Of a stretch of DNA of 64,000 nt, positions 55,964 through 63,638 are shown piece by piece. Under the pieces are notes generated by a model. That model was not told where the DNA came from. It searched no databases and was given only the letters and a program-made list of their open reading frames with translations. Numbering within the stretch: the first letter of the stretch is position 1; every line of letters starts with the position of its first letter. The stretch is taken from assembly GCF_005938655.1 (NCBI RefSeq), contig NZ_VCQT01000029.1, forward strand, positions 1 to 64,000, in the 5' to 3' direction. This DNA comes from Alloalcanivorax gelatiniphagus (lineage in GTDB: Bacteria; Pseudomonadota; Gammaproteobacteria; Pseudomonadales; Alcanivoracaceae). A program made the translations under genes and the position numbers.

Positions 55964-55982
55964 AATAAGAATCAATAACAAT
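55964..55982. promoter_or_regulatory. Candidate Fur box before the FecI-like gene
   Basis: AATAAGAATCAATAACAAT agrees at 14 of 19 positions with AATGAGAATGATTATCATT, a common gammaproteobacterial Fur site form. It is 28 bases before the sigma factor start, where iron control is expected. Confidence 0.55.
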
Positions 55983-56010
55983 TGCGACTCATTTCCTTGC
56001 CGCGCCCGCC

Positions 56011-56520
56011 ATGAGCTCGCAATCGCCCACACCGGCCCTGTACGCGGAGTACACCCGCAAAATTCACCGCTACCTGTGGCTGCGCACCGGCGACACGGAA
56101 CTGGCGGCGGATCTGACCCAGGAGTGCTTCACCCGCCTGCTCGCCCATGACGGCGAAGTCCCCATCGAACGCCCGCTGCCCTATCTCTATACCCTGGCCG
56201 GCCGCCTGCTCACCGACCACCGGCGCCGCCACGAAACCTGGCGCACCGGCACCCTGCCGCCGGCGGACCTGGACGGCCTGCTGGACGACCGGGCCGGGCC
56301 GGCCACACTCTATGAAACACACCGTCAGGTTGACGACATCGAGGCCGCGCTGCGGCGGCTGCCGGCCCGTTCCCGCAACGTGTTTCAACTGTGCCGGGTG
56401 GAGGGCCACACCTACCGGGAAGCGGCCCGGGAGCTGCGCCTGTCGGTGAGCGCCGTGCAAAAACACCTGACCCTGGCGATGCGCTATATTCTCGACCAGA
56501 CCCACACCGATGACGACTGA
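56011..56520 (+). CDS. FecI-like ECF sigma factor
   Basis: This 169-residue ECF sigma factor has region 2 (LYAEYTRKIHRYLWLRTGD; DLTQECFTRLLAH) and region 4 (LRRLPARSRNVFQLCRVEG; TYREAARELRLSVSAVQKHL). It is of the iron-starvation FecI/PvdS type. It would direct transcription of the receptor gene at 57628 when released by the FecR-like protein. The gene is preceded by a Fur box candidate and followed after 12 bases by fecR. The ribosome site before the ATG is weak. Confidence 0.9.
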   Translation: MSSQSPTPALYAEYTRKIHRYLWLRTGDTELAADLTQECFTRLLAHDGEVPIERPLPYLYTLAGRLLTDHRRRHETWRTGTLPPADLDGLLDDRAGPATLYETHRQVDDIEAALRRLPARSRNVFQLCRVEGHTYREAARELRLSVSAVQKHLTLAMRYILDQTHTDDD

Positions 56521-56532
56521 AGCCGCAACGGA

Positions 56533-57477
56533 ATGCCACCCATGACCCACTCCCGCCGCTCCCGACATGCCCAGGCCGTGCGGTGGTGGCTGCGTAGCCA
56601 GGACGGCCCCCTGAGCGCCGCCGAACAACAGGCGCTGGATCGCTGGCTGGCCCGCGACCCGGCCCACGGCGAGGCCCTGGCGGCGGTGGAGAAGCAATGG
56701 GCACTGGCCGGGGAACTGGCCCACCGCCCACCCCATCAGCGGCACCAGCCGGCGGCCCGGCGGGCGACGATGGCGCCCTGGCTGGCCGCCGCCACCGTGC
56801 TGTTGGCGGTGCTGCTGTGGCGCGGCCCGCACTGGTGGCTGCAGGCCCGGGCGGATCGCATCACCGGCGCCGCCGTGGAAACCCTGACCCTGGACGACGG
56901 CAGCCGCGTGACCCTGGCCGGCCATTCCGCCCTGCGTCTGGACTACGACCAGAACCACCGGGCGGTGACGCTGCTGCGCGGCCAGGCGGTGTTCCATCCC
57001 GCGCCGGTGAACGCTGGCGAGCCCCGGCCGTTCACCGTGCAGGCCGGCGATGCCCGCCTCACCGCCCTGGGCACGGTATTCTGGGTGCGCCGCCTGGACG
57101 CCCATGAACAGCGGGTGGCGGTACTCGAACACCGGGTGCTGGCGCGCCTGCCCGGCCACCCTGAGCAGCGCCTGGCCACCGGCCAAAGTGCCCGGCTCAG
57201 CGACCGGGCCGGCATCCGCCTGCTGGCGCTTGATCCGACCCGGGCCACCGACTGGAGCCGCGGGGTACTGGTGTTTGACGGCGAACCCCTGAGCGACGCC
57301 CTGGCGCGCATCAATCCCTTCCGCCAGCGGCCGCTGGTGCTGCTCGACCGGGCCCGCGCCGGCACCCCGGTGCGGGCGGTGCTGCACCTGGACAATCTGG
57401 ACGGCGGCGTGCCCGCCCTGGCCGATAGCCTGGGCCTGCGTACCCTGGAAGTGCCCGGCCTGACGCTGCTGTACTGA
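56533..57477 (+). CDS. FecR-like transmembrane anti-sigma regulator
   Basis: The 314-residue protein has the FecR N-terminal domain (AVRWWLRSQDGPLSAAEQQALDRWL within residues 15-40, DPAHGEALAAVEKQW). A single membrane helix is near residue 80 (WLAAATVLLAVLLW). The periplasmic FecR domain (LTLDDGSRVTLAGHSALRLDY; LTALGTVFWVRRL) and STN-like C-terminus follow. It senses the loaded receptor and releases the sigma factor. A second ATG at 56542 is an alternative start. Middle gene of a FecI-FecR-FecA set. Confidence 0.92.
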   Translation: MPPMTHSRRSRHAQAVRWWLRSQDGPLSAAEQQALDRWLARDPAHGEALAAVEKQWALAGELAHRPPHQRHQPAARRATMAPWLAAATVLLAVLLWRGPHWWLQARADRITGAAVETLTLDDGSRVTLAGHSALRLDYDQNHRAVTLLRGQAVFHPAPVNAGEPRPFTVQAGDARLTALGTVFWVRRLDAHEQRVAVLEHRVLARLPGHPEQRLATGQSARLSDRAGIRLLALDPTRATDWSRGVLVFDGEPLSDALARINPFRQRPLVLLDRARAGTPVRAVLHLDNLDGGVPALADSLGLRTLEVPGLTLLY

Positions 57478-57627
57478 GTCCGCCCCACACCTTGGCGATG
57501 TCTTGATGGCCGCCGCCGATGGCGGCAGCCCGGAGTCCACCGGAAAATTTACTCGCTTTGCCCGCCCAAACGTCATAGCCCTCAACCACAACGCTTCTCA
57601 TTTTCAACGGATAAGGATTGATCGGTT

Positions 57628-60015
57628 ATGGCTCGGACCCTTTCTCACCGCCTGGGCGGTGCCTGGCTTGCCCTGATGCTGCTTTGCCCCGCCGTCCAGG
57701 CGCAAAGCCAAGCCCCGGCGCCGGCCCGCGTCAGCGAGCGCGCCTATGATCTGCCCGCCCAACCGCTGCGAAGCGCCCTGCTGGGCTTCGCCGAACAGGC
57801 CGGCATCGACCTGATCATCGGTGCCGTCAGCCTGGACGACCGCCAAAGCCCGCCCCTGCGGGGCCGCTACACGGTGCGCGGCGGACTGAACGCGTTGCTG
57901 GCCGGCAGCGGCCTGGACTACCGCGCCGAACCGGGCGCCGGCGGCGGCCGCCTGACGGTGCGCCTGATCGAAACCGCGCATATGGACAGCGGCCCCCACC
58001 AGCTCGACGACGTGGTGGTCTCCGCCGCGCGCAGCTACACCGTGGCCGGTAAATCGCCGCGCAAGATCACCGTGATCTCGCGCCAGCAGATCGAGGACCA
58101 GATGGCGATCAGCGAGGACCCGGGGGCGGTACTGGCCAATCTGATTCCCTCCTACTCGCCAAGCCGGCAGAAACTGTCCAATGCCGGCGAGACCTTCCGT
58201 GGCCGCACCCCGCAGTTCCTGATCGACGGCGTGCCGCAATCCAACCCGCTGCGCAACGGCGGCCGCTCCAGCTACACCATCGACCTGAGCATGGTGGAAC
58301 GCATCGAGGTGATCCACGGCGCCAGCGCCGAGCACGGCCTGGGCGCCACCGGCGGCATCATCAACTTCGTCACCCGGCGGCCGGAACAGCCCGGCTTCCA
58401 CCAGCATGTGGGCGTCAGCCTGACCAGCGACGACGACGTACAGAGCAATGGCCTGGGTCACAAGCTGGACTACCGCTTCACCGGCCAGACCGAGCGCTGG
58501 GACATCGTCGCCGCCGCCAGCCGCCAGGAGCGGGGGCTGTTCTACGATGGCCGCGACCGTGTCATCGGCTTCGCCTACCCCGGCGAGATCCAGGACTCCA
58601 CCAGCCACGACCTGTTTCTGAAAGCCGGCTACTGGCTGGACGACAACCAGAACATTATCGTCAGTGCCAACCGCTTCGAACTGGAAGGCAACCACGACTA
58701 CCGGGCGGTGCCCGGCGACCGCGCCAATGGCATTCCCACCGGCGCCGCCAAGGGCGGGGCCGAGGGCGACCCCATGTTCAACAAGGTCACCACCCTGCGT
58801 GCCAGCTACAGCCACGGCAACTGGCTGGGCAACCAGATCGACGCACAGATCTACCACCAGGATTTCGAGGGCCAGTTCGGCGCCCTGCGTTCCGGTTCCT
58901 TCCAGGACCCGGCGCTGGCGCCGGCGGGCACCCTGCTCGACCAGACCCGCAACGAGTCAGAGAAACTGGGCAGCCAGTTCACCCTCAAACGGCGCGGCCT
59001 GTTCGCTGACCGGGTGGATCTGGCCGCCGGCTTCGACGCCCTCAGTGACGAGACCCGTCAGCGCCTGGTGCTCACCGACCGGGTCTATGTGCCGGAAACC
59101 GAATATCGCAACTATGCCGGCTTCCTGCAGCTGGGCCTGCGCGCCACCGAACGGCTGGCGTTTTCCGGCGGCGCCCGCCATGAATACGCCAAGCTGAAGG
59201 TGGACGGCTACCGCACCGTGGCCGCCAACGGCTCGGTGCGGGTGGGCGGCGGCGACCCGGACTTCGAGGAAACCCTCTACAACATCGGCCTCACCTATCA
59301 GCTGGCCGACGATATCCAGCTGTTCGCCAACTACTCCGAAGGCTTCGGCATGCCGGACGTGGGCCGGGTGCTGCGCGGCATCGACCAGCCCGGCCAGGAT
59401 GTGGACACCCTGCTCGCCCTGGAGCCCATCGTCACCGACAACCGGGAGCTGGGTTTGCGTCTTAACGGCGAACGGACCCGCTTCGAGATCAGCTACTTCG
59501 AGTCCGATTCGGACTACGGCGAGCGGCTCAGTGAGAGAAACGGGGTCTATGTGGTCAATCGGGAAAAAGTGGAAATCAAAGGGGTGGAGGCGTCCCTGGA
59601 CTGGCGTATCAACGATGCCCACCAGCTCGGCCTCACCTACGCCCATCAGAAGGGAGAATCGGACACCGACGGCAACGGCACCGTGGACACCACGCTCAGT
59701 GGCATCAGCCTGGCGCCGAACCGGTTCGGCGCCCGCTGGGGGGCGCGCTGGAACGATGATCTGCGTTCCCTGGTGCAGGTGAACCACTATTTCGACCGCA
59801 GCTTCGATCAGCCGGACCTGGATTTCGACGGCTATACCCTGGTGGACGCGTCCCTGGTACGGAAACTGCCGGTGGGCCGCCTCAAGGCCGGGGTGGAAAA
59901 TCTGTTCGACAAGGACTACGTCAGCTACTACTCCCAGGCGGCCCGGGCCAGCAACGATTTCTACTTCACCGGTCGCGGCCGGGTCTACACCCTGGGCTAC
60001 GAGGTGGATTTCTGA
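57628..60015 (+). CDS. TonB-dependent siderophore receptor with STN signalling domain
   Basis: The 795-residue transducer has a signal peptide (LALMLLCPAVQAQS) and an N-terminal STN signalling domain (about residues 35-115, YDLPAQPLRSALLGFAEQAG). The TonB box region is LDDVVVSAA, then come the plug (DGVPQSNPLRNGGRSSYTID; GATGGIINFVTRRPE) and a long barrel ending in Phe (YEVDF). Together with the FecI/FecR genes it forms a cell-surface signalling system that induces its own uptake when the ferric siderophore binds. AAGGA lies 9 bases before the ATG. The siderophore is not identifiable. Confidence 0.93.
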   Translation: MARTLSHRLGGAWLALMLLCPAVQAQSQAPAPARVSERAYDLPAQPLRSALLGFAEQAGIDLIIGAVSLDDRQSPPLRGRYTVRGGLNALLAGSGLDYRAEPGAGGGRLTVRLIETAHMDSGPHQLDDVVVSAARSYTVAGKSPRKITVISRQQIEDQMAISEDPGAVLANLIPSYSPSRQKLSNAGETFRGRTPQFLIDGVPQSNPLRNGGRSSYTIDLSMVERIEVIHGASAEHGLGATGGIINFVTRRPEQPGFHQHVGVSLTSDDDVQSNGLGHKLDYRFTGQTERWDIVAAASRQERGLFYDGRDRVIGFAYPGEIQDSTSHDLFLKAGYWLDDNQNIIVSANRFELEGNHDYRAVPGDRANGIPTGAAKGGAEGDPMFNKVTTLRASYSHGNWLGNQIDAQIYHQDFEGQFGALRSGSFQDPALAPAGTLLDQTRNESEKLGSQFTLKRRGLFADRVDLAAGFDALSDETRQRLVLTDRVYVPETEYRNYAGFLQLGLRATERLAFSGGARHEYAKLKVDGYRTVAANGSVRVGGGDPDFEETLYNIGLTYQLADDIQLFANYSEGFGMPDVGRVLRGIDQPGQDVDTLLALEPIVTDNRELGLRLNGERTRFEISYFESDSDYGERLSERNGVYVVNREKVEIKGVEASLDWRINDAHQLGLTYAHQKGESDTDGNGTVDTTLSGISLAPNRFGARWGARWNDDLRSLVQVNHYFDRSFDQPDLDFDGYTLVDASLVRKLPVGRLKAGVENLFDKDYVSYYSQAARASNDFYFTGRGRVYTLGYEVDF

Positions 60016-60106
60016 CGCCGCCTCCGCTCGCCTGAGTCTTCCACCGGTGCCGTCCGCCCAGGGCGGCACTTTTGCTCTTTACCCTCTCCTTCCCCCCTCA
60101 CTTTTT

Positions 60107-60133
60107 ATTAGTATAAACCTTATAAATCTAATA
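60107..60133. promoter_or_regulatory. AT-rich promoter/operator region of the toxin-antitoxin pair
   Basis: TATTAG and CTAATA form an inverted repeat 15 bases apart, enclosing a direct TATAAACC-TATAAA repeat. The sharply lower GC content marks the promoter, and the symmetry fits autoregulation by the HTH antitoxin. Confidence 0.5.
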
Positions 60134-60173
60134 GTATGCATTCATTAATTAGAAATTCGCCAACGGACGGCGT

Positions 60174-60440
60174 ATGCACGAGATCGAATGGACGAAAACG
60201 GCGGTCAAGCAGTTGCGTGGGATTCAGCCTCCGAAACAGCGGACGGCGATTCTCGACGCGGTCAAGGCGCTGGCCCGTTGCCCGACCCATGCGACCAGTG
60301 TCAGGGCGCTGCGCGGGCACCGGGCGGGCTACCGGCTGCGGGTCGGCCGCTACCGGGTGTTGTTCGATGTGGACGACGGTGTACGGATTCTCACCGTGCA
60401 AGAGGTGAAAAAGCGAGATGAGCGGACATACCAAGGCTGA
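60174..60440 (+). CDS. RelE/ParE-family toxin
   Basis: The 88-residue toxin starts HEIEWTKTAVKQLRGI and contains GYRLRVGRYRVLFDVDDG and a C-terminal VKKRDERTY. This is the core layout of RelE-type mRNA interferases, with Arg/Lys-rich active-site strands. Its gene precedes the antitoxin and overlaps it by 23 bases, the reversed HigBA-like order. It would cleave mRNA on the ribosome when the antitoxin is degraded; gyrase inhibition (ParE-like) cannot be excluded. Confidence 0.88.
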   Translation: MHEIEWTKTAVKQLRGIQPPKQRTAILDAVKALARCPTHATSVRALRGHRAGYRLRVGRYRVLFDVDDGVRILTVQEVKKRDERTYQG

Positions 60441-60768
60441 CGCTGATAAAGCGCAAATTATTCGGGATAACCAGGGCAACCCTCTGTATGCGGTGGTGCC
60501 GTTCGAGGAGTATCAGGCACTGCTTGATGCCGACAGCCGCATCACGCTTCCCCATGATGTGGTGGCATTGATGATCGAAAAGGACCTCGGCCCGATGGCC
60601 GCGTGGCGCCGGTACCGGGGCCTGTCCCAGGCGCGCCTGGCCGAAAAGCTGGGCGTCACCCAGGGCGCCGTGGCCCAGGCGGAAAAGCGCGGCAACAAGC
60701 CCCACATTGAGACGCTGCGCGCCTGGGCCCGGGCGCTGGAATGCGATGTGGCGCAATTGACGGAGTAG
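60418..60768 (+). CDS. Xre-HTH antitoxin with Phd-like N-terminus
   Basis: The 116-residue protein has two parts. Residues about 10-40 (QIIRDNQGNPLYAVVPFEEYQAL) resemble the Phd/YefM 'plays well with prevent-host-death' segment. Residues about 60-113 form an Xre HTH (RYRGLSQARLAEKLGVTQGAVAQAEKRG; split at the turn). The Phd-like part would bind the toxin and the HTH the operator. It overlaps the toxin gene by 23 bases. The antitoxin role is well supported by the arrangement. Confidence 0.87.
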   Translation: MSGHTKADADKAQIIRDNQGNPLYAVVPFEEYQALLDADSRITLPHDVVALMIEKDLGPMAAWRRYRGLSQARLAEKLGVTQGAVAQAEKRGNKPHIETLRAWARALECDVAQLTE

Positions 60769-60805
60769 GAGCAGCCCGGCGGCGTTCCGCTTCAGCCGCG
60801 ATCGG
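60765..60805. repeat. Degenerate REP-like element
   Basis: GTAGGAGCAGCCCGGCGGCG followed by GCTTCAGCCGCGATCGG looks like a REP copy interrupted by a short insertion, directly after the antitoxin stop. Confidence 0.5.
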
Positions 60806-60917
60806 GCGGATCATCTGAAACCTTCGCTTGCATCGATTTGAAAGCAAGGATCGGAGTGAGATGCCTGGGCGTCATGGCTAAATTGAGTCAACACGCAGGA
60901 ATGAAGGGGTAATCGCC

Positions 60918-61976
60918 ATGACCGAGACCAGCACCGAGCAAGATGCGCGCTGGAAAAGCGTGGCCGCGCGTGACGCGGCGGCGGACGGCAACTTTGTCTA
61001 TGCCGTGAAGACAACAGGAGTCTATTGTCGTCCCTCTTGCCCTTCGCGGACAGCGAAGCCACGGAACGTGTGCTTCTACGATACGCCGGCGGAGGCCGAA
61101 GCGGCAGGCTTCCGGCCGTGCCAACGCTGCAATCCGAACGGGCGCTCATTGGCCGAGGCCAACACCGCACTGGTTGCCGAAGCCTGCCGGCTGATCGAGG
61201 CCTCTGAAGATATCCCTAAACTGGATGAACTGGCGGCCCGCATCGGCATGAGCCCCTACTATTTTCATCGCCAGTTCAAAGCCATCACCGGACTGACGCC
61301 AAAGCAATGGGCGGCGGCTCATCGGGGCCGCAGGGTCCGAGTTGAACTCACCGATCAGACAGCAAGTGTGACCGGCGCGATCCATGGCGCGGGATTCAAC
61401 TCAAACAGCCGCTTTTACGAACAGTCGACCAGGCTGCTTGGGATGACACCAACAGCCTACAAGAACGGTGGCAAGGACGCCGAAATCCGCTTCGCCGTCG
61501 CACAAAGCTCCCTGGGCGCCATTCTCGTGGCCCAGAGCGCCAAGGGAATTTGCGCGATCACGCTGGGAGATGATCCCGACGACCTGGTCCGCGATCTGCA
61601 GGACCGTTTTCCCAAGGCCAACTTGATCGGTGGCGACGCAGGCTTTGAAAATCTGGTCGCTCGGGTGGTCGGCTTCGTCGAAGCGCCGCAAATCGGCCTT
61701 GATTTGCCGCTCGATATTCGTGGCACCGCATTTCAGGAGCGCGTTTGGCAGGCGCTCCGGCGAATTCCACCGGGGCAGACCGCTTCCTACGCGGAAATTG
61801 CCCGCCGCATTGGCGAGCCGAAGGCGGTGCGGGCGGTAGCCCAAGCCTGCGGCGCAAACAAGATCGCGGTGGCGATCCCCTGTCACCGGGTGGTTAGAAC
61901 GGACGGCGCGCTGTCCGGTTATCGCTGGGGTGTGGAACGCAAGAAGGCGCTCCTCGAAAAAGAAGCTCAGCCATAA
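60918..61976 (+). CDS. ada: Ada: DNA repair methyltransferase and transcription activator
   Basis: The 352-residue protein has all Ada parts. The N-terminal zinc domain has C37, C41, C68 and C71 (YCRPSC; RPCQRC), with C37 accepting methyl groups from phosphotriesters. An AraC-type HTH follows (residues about 95-185, YYFHRQFKAITGLTPKQW). The C-terminal O6-alkylguanine methyltransferase has PCHRVV with the acceptor Cys. It repairs alkylated DNA and, once methylated, activates its own regulon. Length matches E. coli Ada (354). No classical Ada box was identified. Its codon use looks less GC-extreme than the flanking genes. Confidence 0.95.
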   Translation: MTETSTEQDARWKSVAARDAAADGNFVYAVKTTGVYCRPSCPSRTAKPRNVCFYDTPAEAEAAGFRPCQRCNPNGRSLAEANTALVAEACRLIEASEDIPKLDELAARIGMSPYYFHRQFKAITGLTPKQWAAAHRGRRVRVELTDQTASVTGAIHGAGFNSNSRFYEQSTRLLGMTPTAYKNGGKDAEIRFAVAQSSLGAILVAQSAKGICAITLGDDPDDLVRDLQDRFPKANLIGGDAGFENLVARVVGFVEAPQIGLDLPLDIRGTAFQERVWQALRRIPPGQTASYAEIARRIGEPKAVRAVAQACGANKIAVAIPCHRVVRTDGALSGYRWGVERKKALLEKEAQP

Positions 61977-62080
61977 GCATCAGCGCACCGGACGGGGGTT
62001 TGACCGCAAGAAACGGAGTGGCTGACGAACCGCGCTCGCATATGTTTGGCAAAGGACAAAACCGTAAAGGACACAGACAT

Positions 62081-62830
62081 ATGTTTTTACTTGAAGGCAA
62101 GGTCGCGGTCGTCACTGGCGCTTCTTCCGGCATCGGACGCGCGGTTGCGCGGATGTTCGCCGAGCACGGAGCGGCGGTCGTGCTGGTCGCGCGACGCCAA
62201 GCCCGACTGGATGAGGTGGTAGACGAAATCCGCGGCAAGGGAGGCCGGGCTTATGCGTCCGCCGGCGACATCGCCCTCCCCGAAACCCATGAACGGGCCG
62301 TCGCGGATGCGACACGCGAATTTGGCGGTCTCGACATCGCAATCAACAATGCCGGCACGGTTGGGCCGGCAAAGCCGCTCGCCGACATCGCCCCGGAAGA
62401 TTGGCAACACACCCTGACCATCAACCTGACCGCTGCCTATCTGGGTGCGCGCAGCCAGATACCCGCGATGCTTGAACGCGGTGGTGGCTCCATCGTGTTC
62501 ACATCCAGCTTCGTCGGAACCAGCGTCGGCCTCCCCGGCATGGCGGCCTATGGTGCCTCGAAAGCGGGATTGATGGGCCTGGTGAAAGGCATCACCGCCG
62601 ACTATGCCGCCCAGGGAATCAGGGCCAACGCCCTTCTGCCCGGCGGCACGGATACCGAGATGGCAGGCGACCAAAGCCAGAAGGACTGGGCAGCCGGACT
62701 CCATGCGATGAAGCGGATCGCCCAACCCGAGGAACTGGCATCCGCCGCGCTTTTCCTGGCCAGCCCGATGGCCAGTTTCGTCACCGGATCGGCTCTGTTC
62801 GCGGATGGCGGCAATTCCGCCGTGAAATAG
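62081..62830 (+). CDS. Short-chain dehydrogenase/reductase (SDR)
   Basis: The 249-residue SDR has TGASSGIGRAV, INNAGTVGPAK and YGASKAGLMG, with C-terminal FADGGNSAVK. LVARRQ after strand 2 suggests NADP(H). The ATG at 62081 has AAAGGA 9 bases upstream; the frame is open from 62000. It lies about 100 bases after ada on the same strand and may share its transcript. Its composition resembles ada more than the neighbours, suggesting the two arrived together. The substrate is unknown. Confidence 0.85.
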   Translation: MFLLEGKVAVVTGASSGIGRAVARMFAEHGAAVVLVARRQARLDEVVDEIRGKGGRAYASAGDIALPETHERAVADATREFGGLDIAINNAGTVGPAKPLADIAPEDWQHTLTINLTAAYLGARSQIPAMLERGGGSIVFTSSFVGTSVGLPGMAAYGASKAGLMGLVKGITADYAAQGIRANALLPGGTDTEMAGDQSQKDWAAGLHAMKRIAQPEELASAALFLASPMASFVTGSALFADGGNSAVK

Positions 62831-62878
62831 CAGCCGGTTAGCTCGGAATGCGCGGACGACGCCTCTCACCACCCAACA

Positions 62879-63346
62879 AAAATGGCCCTCCCCAGGGCTT
62901 GTAGGAGCGGCTTCAGCCGCGATAAGGCGTTTGGATGGTCGCCAACCCTGGGATCGCGGCTGAAGCCGCTCCTACAGAAGGCGGGGGTGAGGGAGGGATT
63001 GACTCGCTGCGCTCGGGGCTTCGCCCCGCCACCTGCGGCGACGTCCTGCGCCGGCCTTTGGCCGGCTTGTCGAACCGGAGGGTTCTTATCAGGGCCTGCC
63101 TCACCGCCCAATAAAATGGCCCGCCCCACCTCTGTAGGAGCGGCTTCAGCCGCGATAAAGCGGTGGGATGGTCGCCAACCCTGGGATCGCGGCTGAAGCC
63201 GCTCCTACAGAGGGCGGGGATGAGGGAGGGATTGACTCGCTGCGCTCGGGGCTTCGCCCCGCCACCTGCGCCGGCGTCCTGCGCCGGCCTTTGGCCGGCT
63301 TGTCGAACCGGAGGGTTCTTATCAAGGCCTGCCTCACCGCCCAATA
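62879..63346. repeat. Two tandem copies of a 234-bp unit (REP pair plus tRNA-like ends)
   Basis: Copies 62879-63112 and 63113-63346 differ at only a few positions. Each holds an inverted REP pair (62901-62978; 63134-63210) and a GGTGAGGGAGGGATT-like segment matching the flank of the tRNA-Ser gene. Each also has the hairpins CGGGGC-TTC-GCCCCG and GCCGGCC-TTT-GGCCGGC, and ends CCTCACCGCCCAAT. Similar text (CTCACCACCCAACAAAA) stands just before copy 1. Frames across it code for arginine-rich sequence and are not genes. Confidence 0.92.
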
Positions 63347-63349
63347 AAA

Positions 63350-63373
63350 AACCCCGCTTGCGCGGGGTTCTTT
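63350..63373 (-). terminator. Intrinsic terminator of tRNA-Ser
   Basis: AACCCCGC and GCGGGGTT arms with a four-base loop, flanked by a T run on each strand (AAAAA before, TTCTTTATT after), 4 bases from the 3' end of the tRNA. It can work in both directions. Confidence 0.85.
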
Positions 63374-63376
63374 ATT

Positions 63377-63464
63377 TGGCGGTGAGGGAGGGATTCGAAC
63401 CCTCGATACGTTGCCGTATACACACTTTCCAGGCGTGCTCCTTCAGCCACTCGGACACCTCACC
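63377..63464 (-). tRNA. tRNA-Ser (anticodon GGA)
   Basis: On the minus strand the gene starts GGTGAGGTGTCCGAGTGGC and has anticodon loop CTGGAAAGT (GGA). It has a long class II variable arm (TATACGGCAACGTA), the T-loop GGTTCGAATCC and an encoded CCA end. The acceptor stem GGTGAGG/CCTCACC is perfect. It reads UCC/UCU codons. Confidence 0.97.
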
Positions 63465-63638
63465 AAAACTCATTGTCACTACCAGTTGCGCCTGCTCTGC
63501 CAGTCGCACGGAAGCGTGCTCGGCACCTTTTGTTGGTCGGCTGGGACCAGGTGCAGAGGGCGCGTAGGGTACCCGAGGGTCGCTTCGGAGGCAAGCGGGG
63601 GGCGGGTTGAGTGGCGATGCTTTGTACAACCGGCGGCA

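Noticed and set aside
57540..57575. GGAAAAT as a FecI-type -35 element before the receptor gene
   Set aside because: No matching -10 element at the required spacing was found, so it is not listed as a promoter.
62913..63344. 143-codon frame across the tandem repeats
   Set aside because: It is translated from the duplicated REP/tRNA-like unit and repeats itself; no ribosome site or domain.
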